A DNA stretch of 64,000 nt, taken from contig NZ_CP119789.1 of the NCBI RefSeq assembly GCF_029338275.1, forward strand, positions 620,001 through 684,000, in the 5' to 3' direction. Below are positions 33,954-41,390 of this stretch, one piece after another. This DNA comes from Haloarcula ordinaria. Its GTDB lineage: Archaea; Halobacteriota; Halobacteria; Halobacteriales; Haloarculaceae. The stretch's first letter is position 1. Each line of letters starts with the position of its first letter. The position numbers and the translations under genes are program-made. The notes under the pieces are model-generated. The model did not search any database. It was not told the origin of the DNA and was given only the letters and a program-made list of their open reading frames with translations.

Positions 33954-33973
33954 TGTTCCAACATTATTGAAAC
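33954..33973. promoter_or_regulatory. IclR-type palindromic operator, copy 4
   Basis: TGTTCCAACATTATTGAAAC shares 16 of 20 bases with copy 1. No gene is evident directly downstream on either strand, so it may be a remnant of a lost promoter or an auxiliary looping site. Confidence 0.6.
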
Positions 33974-34437
33974 GCCGAATCGCTCTCTGATGGCTTCGAA
34001 GACCAATGATATGAGCGACGTCGTTCGGAGGTCGACTGGGCCAGATTCGTCATCGGCTGGCGAGACGGGTGGCAGACCAGTCTGAAACAGCGACCACAGG
34101 GTCACAGCCGGAGAGGAAATTCGAAAGATGTATTCGAATTTAGAGAGTATATAGTTAAAAATTCGTTAGAGGGACTCAGAAAAGGTATATATTTACATGT
34201 CTCGCTAATTTGCTATACTAAACGAGTTTTTAGTTATATAAAACCCATTCAGTAAGTGAACTCTGATTTTATACCTGCATAGATGGTCTTTTCTAGTATA
34301 GTGACGGTTTTCAGAATCAAAACTGCGCACTTGGCAGTCAATGAGGGATACCATACGTCTCTCACGAACAAGACGAACACCGGAACGAGGCAACGATGAG
34401 CGGCGCTCTGTACGCCACGTCACGGGAGAAATACGAG

Positions 34438-34509
34438 GTCCGGGCGCGGGAATTGAACCCGCCTCTTAGCCACCACAAGGCTAAAGGATGCCACTACCCC
34501 AGCCCGGAC
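34438..34509 (-). tRNA. tRNA-His (anticodon GTG)
   Basis: The reverse strand folds as a cloverleaf with an eight-pair acceptor GTCCGGGC/GCCCGGAC. The extra G at position -1 opposite C73, diagnostic of tRNA-His, is genome-encoded. Anticodon stem TAGCC/GGCTA with loop TTGTGGT gives GTG; T-arm GCGGG-TTCAATT-CCCGC. No intron. Confidence 0.95.
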
Positions 34510-34616
34510 ACGCCTGCTGAAGCAACCGTAGATACCTCGCTGTCACAGAAATACGTTACGACTCCGGGGTGGCTTCGAGACGCTTTTACACGGTCGCGGC
34601 GTACCGATTCGTACGC

Positions 34617-35069
34617 GTGGCCATCACGGACAAGATCTACGTCAAGAACCACCAGCAGCTCCGCTCGCAACTCGAGACGAGCTTCCCGAAGGGGGCGTTC
34701 AAGGGAGCGACGCTGGACATCCTCTTCCAGGGCGAGGGGCTGGCGAAACTCGACGAGGCATCCCGGGAGCGGGTGCTGGACTTCGCGGAGGACTTTCTGG
34801 ACTGTGACTGCGAGGCCAGTCCCCACTGTGGCTGTCCAGAGCGGAAGTTCGTGGCCTACCTGCTCGAGCTGCGAGAACAGGGGCTCGGCCCGGACGCCAT
34901 CGTCGACGTGATGAGCGACGACTACATGCTGTACGCGTACCCGGGTGACGTCCTCTCTTTCCTGGACGACTCGGTCAGGACGCTGGAAGCGGTGGAGACG
35001 CTGGCGGACGTCGACGGGCAGCGAGAGGTCGCCGACGAAGTCCAAGAGCGGCGAAACCGGCTGCTGTGA
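34617..35069 (+). CDS. Cysteine-rich haloarchaeal protein (DUF5814-like)
   Basis: About 150 residues from a GTG start (VAITDKIYVKNHQQLRSQ), supported by a TATA-like CTTTTACA ~30 nt upstream. A Cys cluster CDCEASPHCGCPERK (~residues 63-77) looks like a metal-binding site; the rest is helical with an acidic C-terminus. The sequence resembles what I recall as the haloarchaeal DUF5814 module, found alone or with helicase-like proteins, but I cannot verify this. Single gene next to tRNA-His. Function unknown. Confidence 0.7.
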   Translation: MAITDKIYVKNHQQLRSQLETSFPKGAFKGATLDILFQGEGLAKLDEASRERVLDFAEDFLDCDCEASPHCGCPERKFVAYLLELREQGLGPDAIVDVMSDDYMLYAYPGDVLSFLDDSVRTLEAVETLADVDGQREVADEVQERRNRLL

Positions 35070-35105
35070 CGGGGGACGTCGGTCGGGCTGGGGGCAACAC
35101 CGGAC

Positions 35106-35282
35106 TTACGCCGTATCGAGGGCCTCGACGACGTCGTGGCCACACTCCGGGCACACCTCGTGCGCGGTATAGAAACCCGTCTCACACGCTGGACAGCGAT
35201 GTGTCGCTTCGTCTCTCGACGCCGACTCGGCCTCCTGTTTGAACTCCTCGACCTTCTTGCCGAGCCGGTTGAACAGACTCAT
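35106..35282 (-). CDS. Small zinc-ribbon protein
   Basis: 58 residues (MSLFNRLGKKVEEFKQEAE start): an amphipathic N-terminal helix followed by a zinc ribbon with two CPxCG-type knuckles (CPAC and CPECG, 15 residues apart). Haloarchaea encode many such very small zinc-finger proteins, often with regulatory roles in stress or biofilm formation; the role here is unknown. The ATG at 35282 is chosen because the upstream extension is basic and proline-rich. A similar 43-residue protein is encoded at 62616-62747. Confidence 0.8.
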   Translation of the reverse strand: MSLFNRLGKKVEEFKQEAESASRDEATHRCPACETGFYTAHEVCPECGHDVVEALDTA

Positions 35283-35379
35283 ACCGTGGCGGTAGTCGCC
35301 GGAGCGGCATAAGCCTTCGAGCGCGAGCGCTGGGACAGAGAGAAACCGACCCACACGAGCAGAGACAGCGGAGCCGGGC

Positions 35380-35811
35380 TCAGAGGTCGTCGAAGCTACC
35401 GATGCGGTAGGAGGCGTCCTCCTCCTCGCCTTCATCCAGGTCTTCGAGGTGGATGACCTCGTCCTGGTCCATCTCGTCGAGCTGCTGGCGGAGTTTCGTG
35501 ACGTAGCGCTTGTGCTCTTCGAGCTGTTCGCGGAGGTGCTCGGCCTCCAGTTCGAGGCGTTCGTGTTCGCGGATGAAGCTCTTCGGGACCTCGACTTTCG
35601 GCGGGAAGCTCTCCGAATTGCTCTCCTGAGCGGCGTCCTCGAGCTCGTGTTCCGGCGCGACCTTCACCTGGCCGTCGTGGGCGACGAGCGTGTCGACGTA
35701 GTCTCGGAACACCGCGGACAGTGAGATGTCGCGCTCCTCGGCGATCTCACGGAGCGTCTCGAACTTGTCCTCGCTGACGCGGAAGGAGATCGTCTTGTTT
35801 TTGTTGCCCAT
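35380..35811 (-). CDS. Ribbon-helix-helix protein with coiled-coil tail
   Basis: About 143 residues. The N-terminus (KTISFRVSEDKFETLREIAEERDISLSAVFRDYV) has the beta-strand/helix/helix pattern of CopG/MetJ-type RHH DNA-binding proteins. Residues ~80-120 (IREHERLELEAEHLREQL) form a charged coiled coil, and the C-terminus is acidic. A TATA box (GATTAAATAC on the minus strand, 35836-35845) lies ~28 nt before the ATG at 35811. Likely a dimeric or tetrameric DNA-binding regulator; targets unknown. Confidence 0.85.
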   Translation of the reverse strand: MGNKNKTISFRVSEDKFETLREIAEERDISLSAVFRDYVDTLVAHDGQVKVAPEHELEDAAQESNSESFPPKVEVPKSFIREHERLELEAEHLREQLEEHKRYVTKLRQQLDEMDQDEVIHLEDLDEGEEEDASYRIGSFDDL

Positions 35812-35934
35812 ATTAGCTCCCAATGGTCGCTCCTCGTATTTAATCGTTTGTCAGACGATGACACGTCCGTCGAGCCGGTGAAAGAAACCGGCGGAGAACG
35901 AAGTCGTTTAGCCGGGGCGTGCAGGCTACCCGGT

Positions 35935-36351
35935 ATGGACGCGACTGCACACCACTTCGGCGTGACCGTCACCGACCTCGACCGAGCCGTCGAGTTCTAC
36001 CGCGACGTCCTCGGCTTAGAGGTGCTCACGCGGTTCTCCGTCGGCGGCGAGGCGTTCGCCACCGGCGTCGGTATCGAGGACGCGAGGGCCGACTTCGCGC
36101 ATCTCGACGCTGGGGGCGCGCGCCTCGAACTCGTCGAGTACACGCCCGAGGGCGAACCGCGCGAGACGCCCGGACTCAACCAGCCCGGTGCGACACACCC
36201 CGGACTGTCCGTCGACGACCTCGACGCCGTCTACGCGGGACTGCCCGAGGACGTCGAGACGGTGAGCGAACCGCAGACGACAGAGAGCGGGACCCGGATT
36301 ATGTTCGTCAGGGACCCCGAGGGGAACCTGGTCGAACTGCTCGAGGGTTAG
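35935..36351 (+). CDS. VOC-family (glyoxalase/bleomycin-resistance fold) protein
   Basis: 138 residues with two beta-alpha-beta-beta-beta modules. Metal-ligand positions are visible: HHFGVTVTDLDRAVEFYRDVLGLE (His), RLELVEYTP (Glu), HPGLSVDDLD (His) and MFVRDPEGNLVELLEG (Glu). Family members include glyoxalase I, methylmalonyl-CoA epimerase and dioxygenases; the substrate cannot be assigned. ATG at 35935. Its end overlaps the end of the convergent RPA-associated protein gene by four bases. Confidence 0.9.
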   Translation: MDATAHHFGVTVTDLDRAVEFYRDVLGLEVLTRFSVGGEAFATGVGIEDARADFAHLDAGGARLELVEYTPEGEPRETPGLNQPGATHPGLSVDDLDAVYAGLPEDVETVSEPQTTESGTRIMFVRDPEGNLVELLEG

Positions 36352-36953
36352 TCCGCGCTGGCTTCGGCCTGCTCGTCCTGCAGGCTCTCGAGGGCGCCGA
36401 CCGCCGAGCGGCGGTAGGCGTCGACGTCGTCGCCGTACTCCTCGCGAGCCATCGCGACGTACTCGTCGGCGTCGGCCTCGTCGGCGTCGGTGAAGCGCTG
36501 GACGCGCTCCAAGGTCCGCTCGGCCGTCTCGACGACCCAGCGGTCACGGGTCGCCTCGTCCACCTCGGAGATGGACTCGGGGCGAACCGAGACGTTCACC
36601 TCGCCCTCGTCGGTCTCGTAGGTCCGGGGCTTGCCGACGACGGCGACGTACGCGGGCGGTTCCAGGTCCCGGAGCATCGACGCGGCGTCGGGCTGGTACT
36701 GCCCGGCGTACATAAAGAACGTGTCGCCGTTGGGGTCGACGACGCGGCCCTGCCAGTACTCGCTGTCCTCGCCGACGTCCTCGGTCTCGGTGAGCGTGCC
36801 GACGATGAACACGCGGTTGGCCCGCTGCCCGGTCGGGAGCAGGACGTACACCGGCGCCCGGTCGTCCTCGGATTCCTTGAACGTGTAACTCGCGTCGTTG
36901 AACTCGCGTGCGAAGACGCGGCGGGCGACTTCGCGGGTGGGGGTACTCGACAT
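36348..36953 (-). CDS. rpap3: RPA-associated protein (RPAP)
   Basis: 201 residues. Recognised by the RPAP pattern: N-terminal REVARRVFAREFNDASYTFK, an OB-fold (VFIVGTLTETEDVG, EYWQGRVVDPNGDTFFMYAGQY, PAYVAVVGKPRTYET) and a long acidic helical C-terminus. In haloarchaea such proteins are encoded directly after an RPA gene and form a complex with that RPA in single-strand DNA binding and repair. Here the ATG follows the RPA stop without a gap. The choice of rpap3 over rpap1 follows from the length and the partner type. Confidence 0.88.
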   Translation of the reverse strand: MSSTPTREVARRVFAREFNDASYTFKESEDDRAPVYVLLPTGQRANRVFIVGTLTETEDVGEDSEYWQGRVVDPNGDTFFMYAGQYQPDAASMLRDLEPPAYVAVVGKPRTYETDEGEVNVSVRPESISEVDEATRDRWVVETAERTLERVQRFTDADEADADEYVAMAREEYGDDVDAYRRSAVGALESLQDEQAEASAD

Positions 36954-37895
36954 CTAGATCGACCTCGCTTTGATGAGGGCACCTTCCGCATCCACGGTCC
37001 CGGTCAGTCGCTCCTGCTCGTCCGCGAGGACGTAGCGGCGGAACGTCGGGCCGGTGACCCGGTAATAGCGTCCCAGAATCTTCTGGCGCATCTCGTCGGC
37101 GACGACGGTGGTGTCGAGCGCGTCCATCGCCATCTCCTTCGCTTCCGCGAGGGTGATGCCGGTGAGCGACTCGGTTGCTTCCTCGTCGAAGATGACCTCG
37201 GTGACCTCCTCACCGTCGTCCAGGACGCCCTTGATGCGGAGGTCGAACTCGCCTTCGACCTCGCCGTGTTCGCTACAGCGGCCGTTCTGGAGGACCCGCG
37301 TACAGTCGTCCTCGGGACAGCGCTTGATGAGGCCCGAGCCCGACTGGATGTCCACCAGCGCGCCCTCGACCTCGACGCTGTCGTCGCCGACCTCGATTGC
37401 CTCGTCGAGCTCCTCGATGACCGTCGTCCGGTTGAGCTTCACCGAGAACTGGCCCTGGTACTCGTCGGTGACGACGTTGCGCAGGGCGTAGGAGGTTCCC
37501 TCCTCCAGTTCCGGGAGGTCGGATTTCGACCACTTGGTGAACTTGATGGTGCCCGTCTCGTCGCCGAGCAGGCCGACCTGCGCGACGGCGTCGGCGCGCG
37601 GTTCCCACAGTTCGACGACGGTGACGCGCATGTCGACCCACTCCTCGGGGGCGTCGACGTCCGACACCTGGACCTGGTCGTTGCCGCCGCCACCGCCGCC
37701 CAGCTGCTCGCGGTCCATGCCGGCCTCGTCCAGGTACGTGTTGACGACGCTCCGGCGGGCCTCGGTCAGCGGGACCTGGTAGTCGTCGACCAGGGTCTCG
37801 AGGCGCGAAACGACGTCCTCCACCTCGATGTCCAGCTGGTCGGAAAACTGCTCGTGTATCTCTACTGCGTTGGTACGCAAATCTGACTCACTCAT
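36954..37895 (-). CDS. rpa3: Replication protein A (single-stranded DNA-binding protein)
   Basis: 313 residues. An N-terminal helical stretch, a Gly-rich linker (GGGGGG, ~residue 66), one OB-fold (WVDMRVTVVELWEPR, TGTIKFTKWSKSDLP), a second OB-like region, a zinc finger (CPEDDC near residue 193, then C and H) and a C-terminal domain. The size with a single zinc finger corresponds to Rpa3 of Haloferax rather than the longer Rpa1 or Rpa2. It coats ssDNA in replication and repair. A TATA box (GTTTATAG on the minus strand, ~37960) precedes it. Confidence 0.9.
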   Translation of the reverse strand: MSESDLRTNAVEIHEQFSDQLDIEVEDVVSRLETLVDDYQVPLTEARRSVVNTYLDEAGMDREQLGGGGGGNDQVQVSDVDAPEEWVDMRVTVVELWEPRADAVAQVGLLGDETGTIKFTKWSKSDLPELEEGTSYALRNVVTDEYQGQFSVKLNRTTVIEELDEAIEVGDDSVEVEGALVDIQSGSGLIKRCPEDDCTRVLQNGRCSEHGEVEGEFDLRIKGVLDDGEEVTEVIFDEEATESLTGITLAEAKEMAMDALDTTVVADEMRQKILGRYYRVTGPTFRRYVLADEQERLTGTVDAEGALIKARSI

Positions 37896-38094
37896 TGGCG
37901 TTCACTGTCTCCACCTTGTTTTCGTCGGGAGACACTAGACCGTTGGTCGGCATCGCCTATAAACGCTCGTTTAGCACGGTGAAAGTGAATCCCGAAGCCG
38001 GCAGTCGGTCGCCACAAACGCCGGCGAAAGAGCGGCGTTCGCGCGGCCGGGTTACGCGAGAAGATTGATTTGTCGGGGCCCGCTACGACGGGGT

Positions 38095-38379
38095 ATGAGC
38101 GACGACGACCGGTTGGGGCGGTTCATCCGGAACAGCCTCCGGTCCGCCGGCCGTCAGCTCTCGGACGCGAAACGCGCCTACAGCAACGGCAAACGAGCCG
38201 CGCTGGCGGGGCTCCCCTCGGACGACGAGGGGCGGGCCCGCATCGTCTGTCGGCGCTACGCCGAGCGCCGCGCAGCCTCGCTCGACGAGCAGCTGCGCCC
38301 GGTGTGTTACGACGCCGACCACCCCGACTGCCAGGGGTGTCTGGAGGACATCCGGGACGGCACCGTCGAGACGTTCTGA
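38095..38379 (+). CDS. Small conserved haloarchaeal hypothetical protein with CxxC
   Basis: 94 residues, starting MSDDDRLGRFIRNSLRSAG. The N-terminal half is basic and helical (RQLSDAKRAYSNGKRAAL); the C-terminal half has three cysteines in CYDADHPDCQGC plus His, a possible zinc knuckle. No characterised family recognised. ATG at 38095 preferred over an upstream in-frame start. It precedes the nucleotidyltransferase gene by 49 bp and may share its transcript. Confidence 0.7.
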   Translation: MSDDDRLGRFIRNSLRSAGRQLSDAKRAYSNGKRAALAGLPSDDEGRARIVCRRYAERRAASLDEQLRPVCYDADHPDCQGCLEDIRDGTVETF

Positions 38380-38428
38380 CCTGAGCCGGGACCGTACCTT
38401 TGAATCGTCCGGCGAGCAACGTGACGTT

Positions 38429-39421
38429 ATGGACAGACCACTCGTCGCGCTGATTCTCGCCGGCGGCACCGGGACGCGACTGTATCCCGCGAGCCGGTCG
38501 GACCGCCCAAAGCAGTTCCAGTCGTTCGGCCGCGACCGGTCATTGCTCGCCGAGACGGTCGAACGCGCCGGATTCGCCGACGAGACGTACGTCCTCACCC
38601 GCGAGGACTACGTCGAGGGCGTCCGGGACCGCGCACCCGGCGCCGCGATACTGACCGAGCCGGAGCCGAAAGACACCGGCCCGGCACTGGCCTACGCGGC
38701 GTACAAGATCCGCGAGCAGGTCGGCGACTGCGTGCTACTCGTCCTGCCCAGCGACCACCGTATCGAGGGTGACTTCGAGGATGTCGCCCGGACCGCCACG
38801 GACGCTGCAGTGGAAACAGAGGGGGTTGTGACGCTCGGCATCGAACCCGATCGCCCGGCGACCGGTTACGGGTACATCAAGCCTGGAGCGGCCGAGGACG
38901 GCTACAATCGTGTCGACGCGTTCCACGAGAAACCCGACCGGGAGACGGCCACGGAGTACGTCGAGGACGGTTTCTACTGGAACGCCGGGATGTTCGCGTG
39001 GACGCCCGAAGCCTTCCTCGCGGCCACCGAGGGGACGCCCCTGGAGGAGCTGGTCGAGGGCTTCGAGGAGAGCCCGGCCGACGCGTTCGCGGCGGTCGAC
39101 CCGGTGAGCGTCGACTACGCCGTCCTCGAGCGGGCGGATAACGTCTACGTCGTGCCGGCCGACGTCGAGTGGGACGACCTGGGGTCGTGGGACGCGCTGG
39201 AGCGGGTGCTCGATAGCGAGGACGGTAACGCCGTGCTTGGCGACCACGTCAGCATCGACAGCGAGGGGAACGTCCTGGCCTCGGACGGCCACGTCAGCGT
39301 CGTCAGCGTCTCGGACCTCGTCGTCGCCTCGTTCGACGACCGGACGCTCGTCCTCCCGAAAGCCCAGGCTCAGCGGGTCCGCGAAGTGGTCAGCGAGTTG
39401 CGAGCGACCGGTGAGTTTTAG
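38429..39421 (+). CDS. manC: Mannose-1-phosphate guanylyltransferase
   Basis: 330 residues. Nucleotidyltransferase signature LILAGGTGTRLYPASRSDRPKQF cut as GG-x-GTRLxP...RPKQF at residues 11-30, EPEPKDTGPALAYAAYK, LPSDHRI (metal-binding Asp), GIEPDRPATGYGYIKPG, FHEKPDRETA, YWNAGMFAW and DVEWDDLGSWDAL are all diagnostic of GDP-mannose pyrophosphorylase. It makes GDP-mannose from GTP and mannose-1-phosphate for glycosylation or exopolysaccharide. It lacks the C-terminal isomerase domain of bifunctional forms. Confidence 0.95.
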   Translation: MDRPLVALILAGGTGTRLYPASRSDRPKQFQSFGRDRSLLAETVERAGFADETYVLTREDYVEGVRDRAPGAAILTEPEPKDTGPALAYAAYKIREQVGDCVLLVLPSDHRIEGDFEDVARTATDAAVETEGVVTLGIEPDRPATGYGYIKPGAAEDGYNRVDAFHEKPDRETATEYVEDGFYWNAGMFAWTPEAFLAATEGTPLEELVEGFEESPADAFAAVDPVSVDYAVLERADNVYVVPADVEWDDLGSWDALERVLDSEDGNAVLGDHVSIDSEGNVLASDGHVSVVSVSDLVVASFDDRTLVLPKAQAQRVREVVSELRATGEF

Positions 39422-39461
39422 CGAGGGAAACACACAGGAGGATTGAGCGAGAAAAGCGGGT

Positions 39462-39695
39462 ATGGAAGGGGCTGCTCGCCAGTTCTGGCTGACCGTCGTC
39501 CCGCTGCTCGTGGGGTTCTCGGCCGTCGGGTTGCTCGTGTTCGCGGCGCTCTTCCCGGACCAGCTGTTCCCGGTCGAGAGCGAGGCCTACATCGCGACGG
39601 CGGCGGCCGCACTGGTCTCGCTGGGACTGCTCGTCTGGCAGCTGGCGACGCCGAACGGCTCCGCCAGCGAGTCGCTCGACCGGCCGGGCCGTTAG
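39462..39695 (+). CDS. Small two-helix membrane protein
   Basis: 77 residues with two transmembrane helices ([20 protein letters not shown] and [20 protein letters not shown]) and a short polar tail. Follows manC by 40 bp on the same strand. No family recognised. Its end overlaps the convergent SDR gene by four bases. Confidence 0.75.
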   Translation: MEGAARQFWLTVVPLLVGFSAVGLLVFAALFPDQLFPVESEAYIATAAAALVSLGLLVWQLATPNGSASESLDRPGR

Positions 39696-40474
39696 CTGCG
39701 CATCGACCCGCCGTCGATGGGGAGCGCGGTCCCGGTGACGTACGACGCGCGGGCCGACGAGAGGAAGGCGACGACGTCACCGAGTTCTTGGGGACGACCG
39801 ACACGGCCCAGCGGCGCGTCCGACCACTCAGCAAGTCCCGCCTCGTAGGAGTCGTACTCGCCGCGTTCGACGGCGGCCTCGACGAGTTCCTCGATGCGCG
39901 GGGTCTCGTGAGCGCCCGGGAGGACGGCGTTGACACGGACCTCGGGGCCGAACTCGCGGGCCTGGGTCTTCATCAGGCCGATGACCGCCCGGCGCACCGC
40001 GTTCGAGAGGACCAGGTCGTCGATGACCTCGGCGACCGACCGGGAGGTGATGTTGACGACAGTGCCGGCCTCGGAGTCCCGCAGGTACGGGTAGGCAAAG
40101 CGGGTGGTCCAGACGACGCTCATCACCAGCAGGTCGAAGGCCGTGTACCACTCGCGTTCGGTCGTCTCGAGGAAGGGGCCGGGCCCGGGCCCGCCGGCGC
40201 TGGTGACGACGTGGTCGAGGCCGCCGAGCGTCTCGACGGTCTCCTCGACGAACGCCTCGACCTGGGCGCGGTCGGTGATGTCGGCCTCGACCGCCAGGAC
40301 GTCGCCGTCGCCGACCGCCGCGAGTCGGTCGCGCGCCGAATCGACGTGGTCGGGCGTCGTGCCACAGACGGCGACGTGGGCTCCCTCGCGAGCCAGTGCC
40401 TCGGCGCTCGCGAGACCGAGTCCACTCGTCGCAGCGGTACACAGTGCTACGTTCCCGTCGAGTTCGAGGTCCAT
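39692..40474 (-). CDS. SDR-family protein lacking the YxxxK catalytic pair
   Basis: 260 residues. Rossmann start [19 protein letters not shown], the NAG-like [18 protein letters not shown] (catalytic Ser region) and the C-terminal [27 protein letters not shown] are those of 3-oxoacyl reductase-like SDRs. The usual Tyr-x-x-x-Lys is replaced: the aligned stretch is [20 protein letters not shown], with Ser and Arg. A BKR-like SDR subgroup with LSNxxR at this place exists in databases as I recall, so this is probably a lineage trait. Activity is uncertain. ATG at 40474. Confidence 0.88.
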   Translation of the reverse strand: MDLELDGNVALCTAATSGLGLASAEALAREGAHVAVCGTTPDHVDSARDRLAAVGDGDVLAVEADITDRAQVEAFVEETVETLGGLDHVVTSAGGPGPGPFLETTEREWYTAFDLLVMSVVWTTRFAYPYLRDSEAGTVVNITSRSVAEVIDDLVLSNAVRRAVIGLMKTQAREFGPEVRVNAVLPGAHETPRIEELVEAAVERGEYDSYEAGLAEWSDAPLGRVGRPQELGDVVAFLSSARASYVTGTALPIDGGSMRS

Positions 40475-40524
40475 ACCAGTCGCCACGGCGCTGCGGGTCA
40501 AAAAGTCACGGTGCCGCTCAGCGG

Positions 40525-40815
40525 TAGTGTTGAGTTTAGCGGTGATTGATGCAGAGAGCCAGAAAGCCCCGGCTGGCTCCGGGAAGGCGGGCGAAGCAAC
40601 ACTGGACTGAGCGAACGGAGTGATCGAAGGCAGCGCACAGCGAGCCGCGGGTCGCGTGGGACCTCCGGTTCCACGTCTTGGTGAGCGGGCCGTGCGCGGC
40701 GCTGCGCGCCGCGAAGTCGAGGCGGTTTCACCGCCTCGCAGCCCGCGAACCAAAGCTCGAGAACGCGGGGGCTTTCTGGCTGTTTGCACTCAGACACTCA
40801 CAACTAAACACGACC
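40525..40815. repeat. ~290-bp element bounded by a long imperfect inverted repeat
   Basis: Between the SDR and TRAM genes. Arms contain a perfect 14-bp inverted repeat, AGCCAGAAAGCCCC at 40558-40571 and GGGGCTTTCTGGCT at 40768-40781, extending outward imperfectly by ~25 bp (left GAGTTTAGCGGTGATTGATG, right CACTCAGACACTCACAACTA). The interior has further stems, e.g. GAGGCGG/CCGCCTC (40719-40737) and GCGCGGC/GCCGCGC-like at ~40692-40712. No protein-coding character. It could be a MITE-like insertion or a structured RNA. Confidence 0.65.
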
Positions 40816-40827
40816 CGTCGAGCTGCG

Positions 40828-41277
40828 TTAGCTGCCCCAGAAGTTGTCGCGACTGCCGAGTCGACGCCGGTCGTCGTCTTCGCTGGTGTCGTCTGCCGTC
40901 GCCCCGTCGTCCTCGTCGTCGGCGTCGGCTGCCTCGTCTTCGTCGAGTTCCAGCCGCTCGATCTCGTCCGCTCGCGCGTGGTTCGAGCGCACCTTGGTCA
41001 CCTTCACCAGCGACCTGGCCGGCGGCAGGACGCCGTCGACCATGATGATGAAGCCGTCCTCGGTTCGGCCGACGCCGGCACCGCTCTCGTGGATGTCCTC
41101 GACCGTCACCTCCACCTCCTCGCCGATCTTCACCGGCTGACTCTTGAGGTCCGAGATGGGCTGGCTGTAGTGGTTGCACCACTCCGCACCACCCCGGTCG
41201 CCGTAGTGCGTACAGCCCATCCCCTCGATGCGTTCGGTGAAGTTGGGGCATTCGTCTGCGAGCGGACAGTCGGGCAT
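40828..41277 (-). CDS. TRAM-domain protein with N-terminal cysteine motif
   Basis: 149 residues. N-terminal Cys-rich segment (CPLADECPNF...GMGCTHYGDRGGAEWCNHY) that may bind zinc or an Fe-S cluster, followed by a TRAM domain (VKIGEEVEVTVEDIHESGAG, GFIIMVDGVLPPARSLVKVTKV), an OB-like RNA-binding fold. The C-terminus is a strongly acidic tail ending RDNFWGS. TRAM proteins in archaea act as RNA chaperones and are often stand-alone. ATG at 41277 is used; the frame continues upstream without protein-like sequence. Confidence 0.88.
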   Translation of the reverse strand: MPDCPLADECPNFTERIEGMGCTHYGDRGGAEWCNHYSQPISDLKSQPVKIGEEVEVTVEDIHESGAGVGRTEDGFIIMVDGVLPPARSLVKVTKVRSNHARADEIERLELDEDEAADADDEDDGATADDTSEDDDRRRLGSRDNFWGS

Positions 41278-41390
41278 AGCGTGGCGTAGATTGGCTGATG
41301 GCAAAACGCTTGCGACCTGACGGACCCGCACAGCGAGCGTCGCCGCCCCCGAGTGGCTCGGGTCGTCACCCACGCTCTCCAGGCAGCTGC

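Larger units (their letters stand above)
33776..34437. other. AT-rich intergenic region at right border of the island
   Basis: 662 bp with no convincing gene. The first 200 bp hold two IclR-type palindromes. From ~34110 to 34330 the base composition becomes strongly AT-rich, with tracts such as TTTTTAGTTATATAAAACCC and GTTAAAAATTCG, unlike the surrounding GC-rich genes. No transposase remnant, tRNA fragment or terminal repeats recognised. It abuts tRNA-His, a common integration landmark. Confidence 0.5.
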
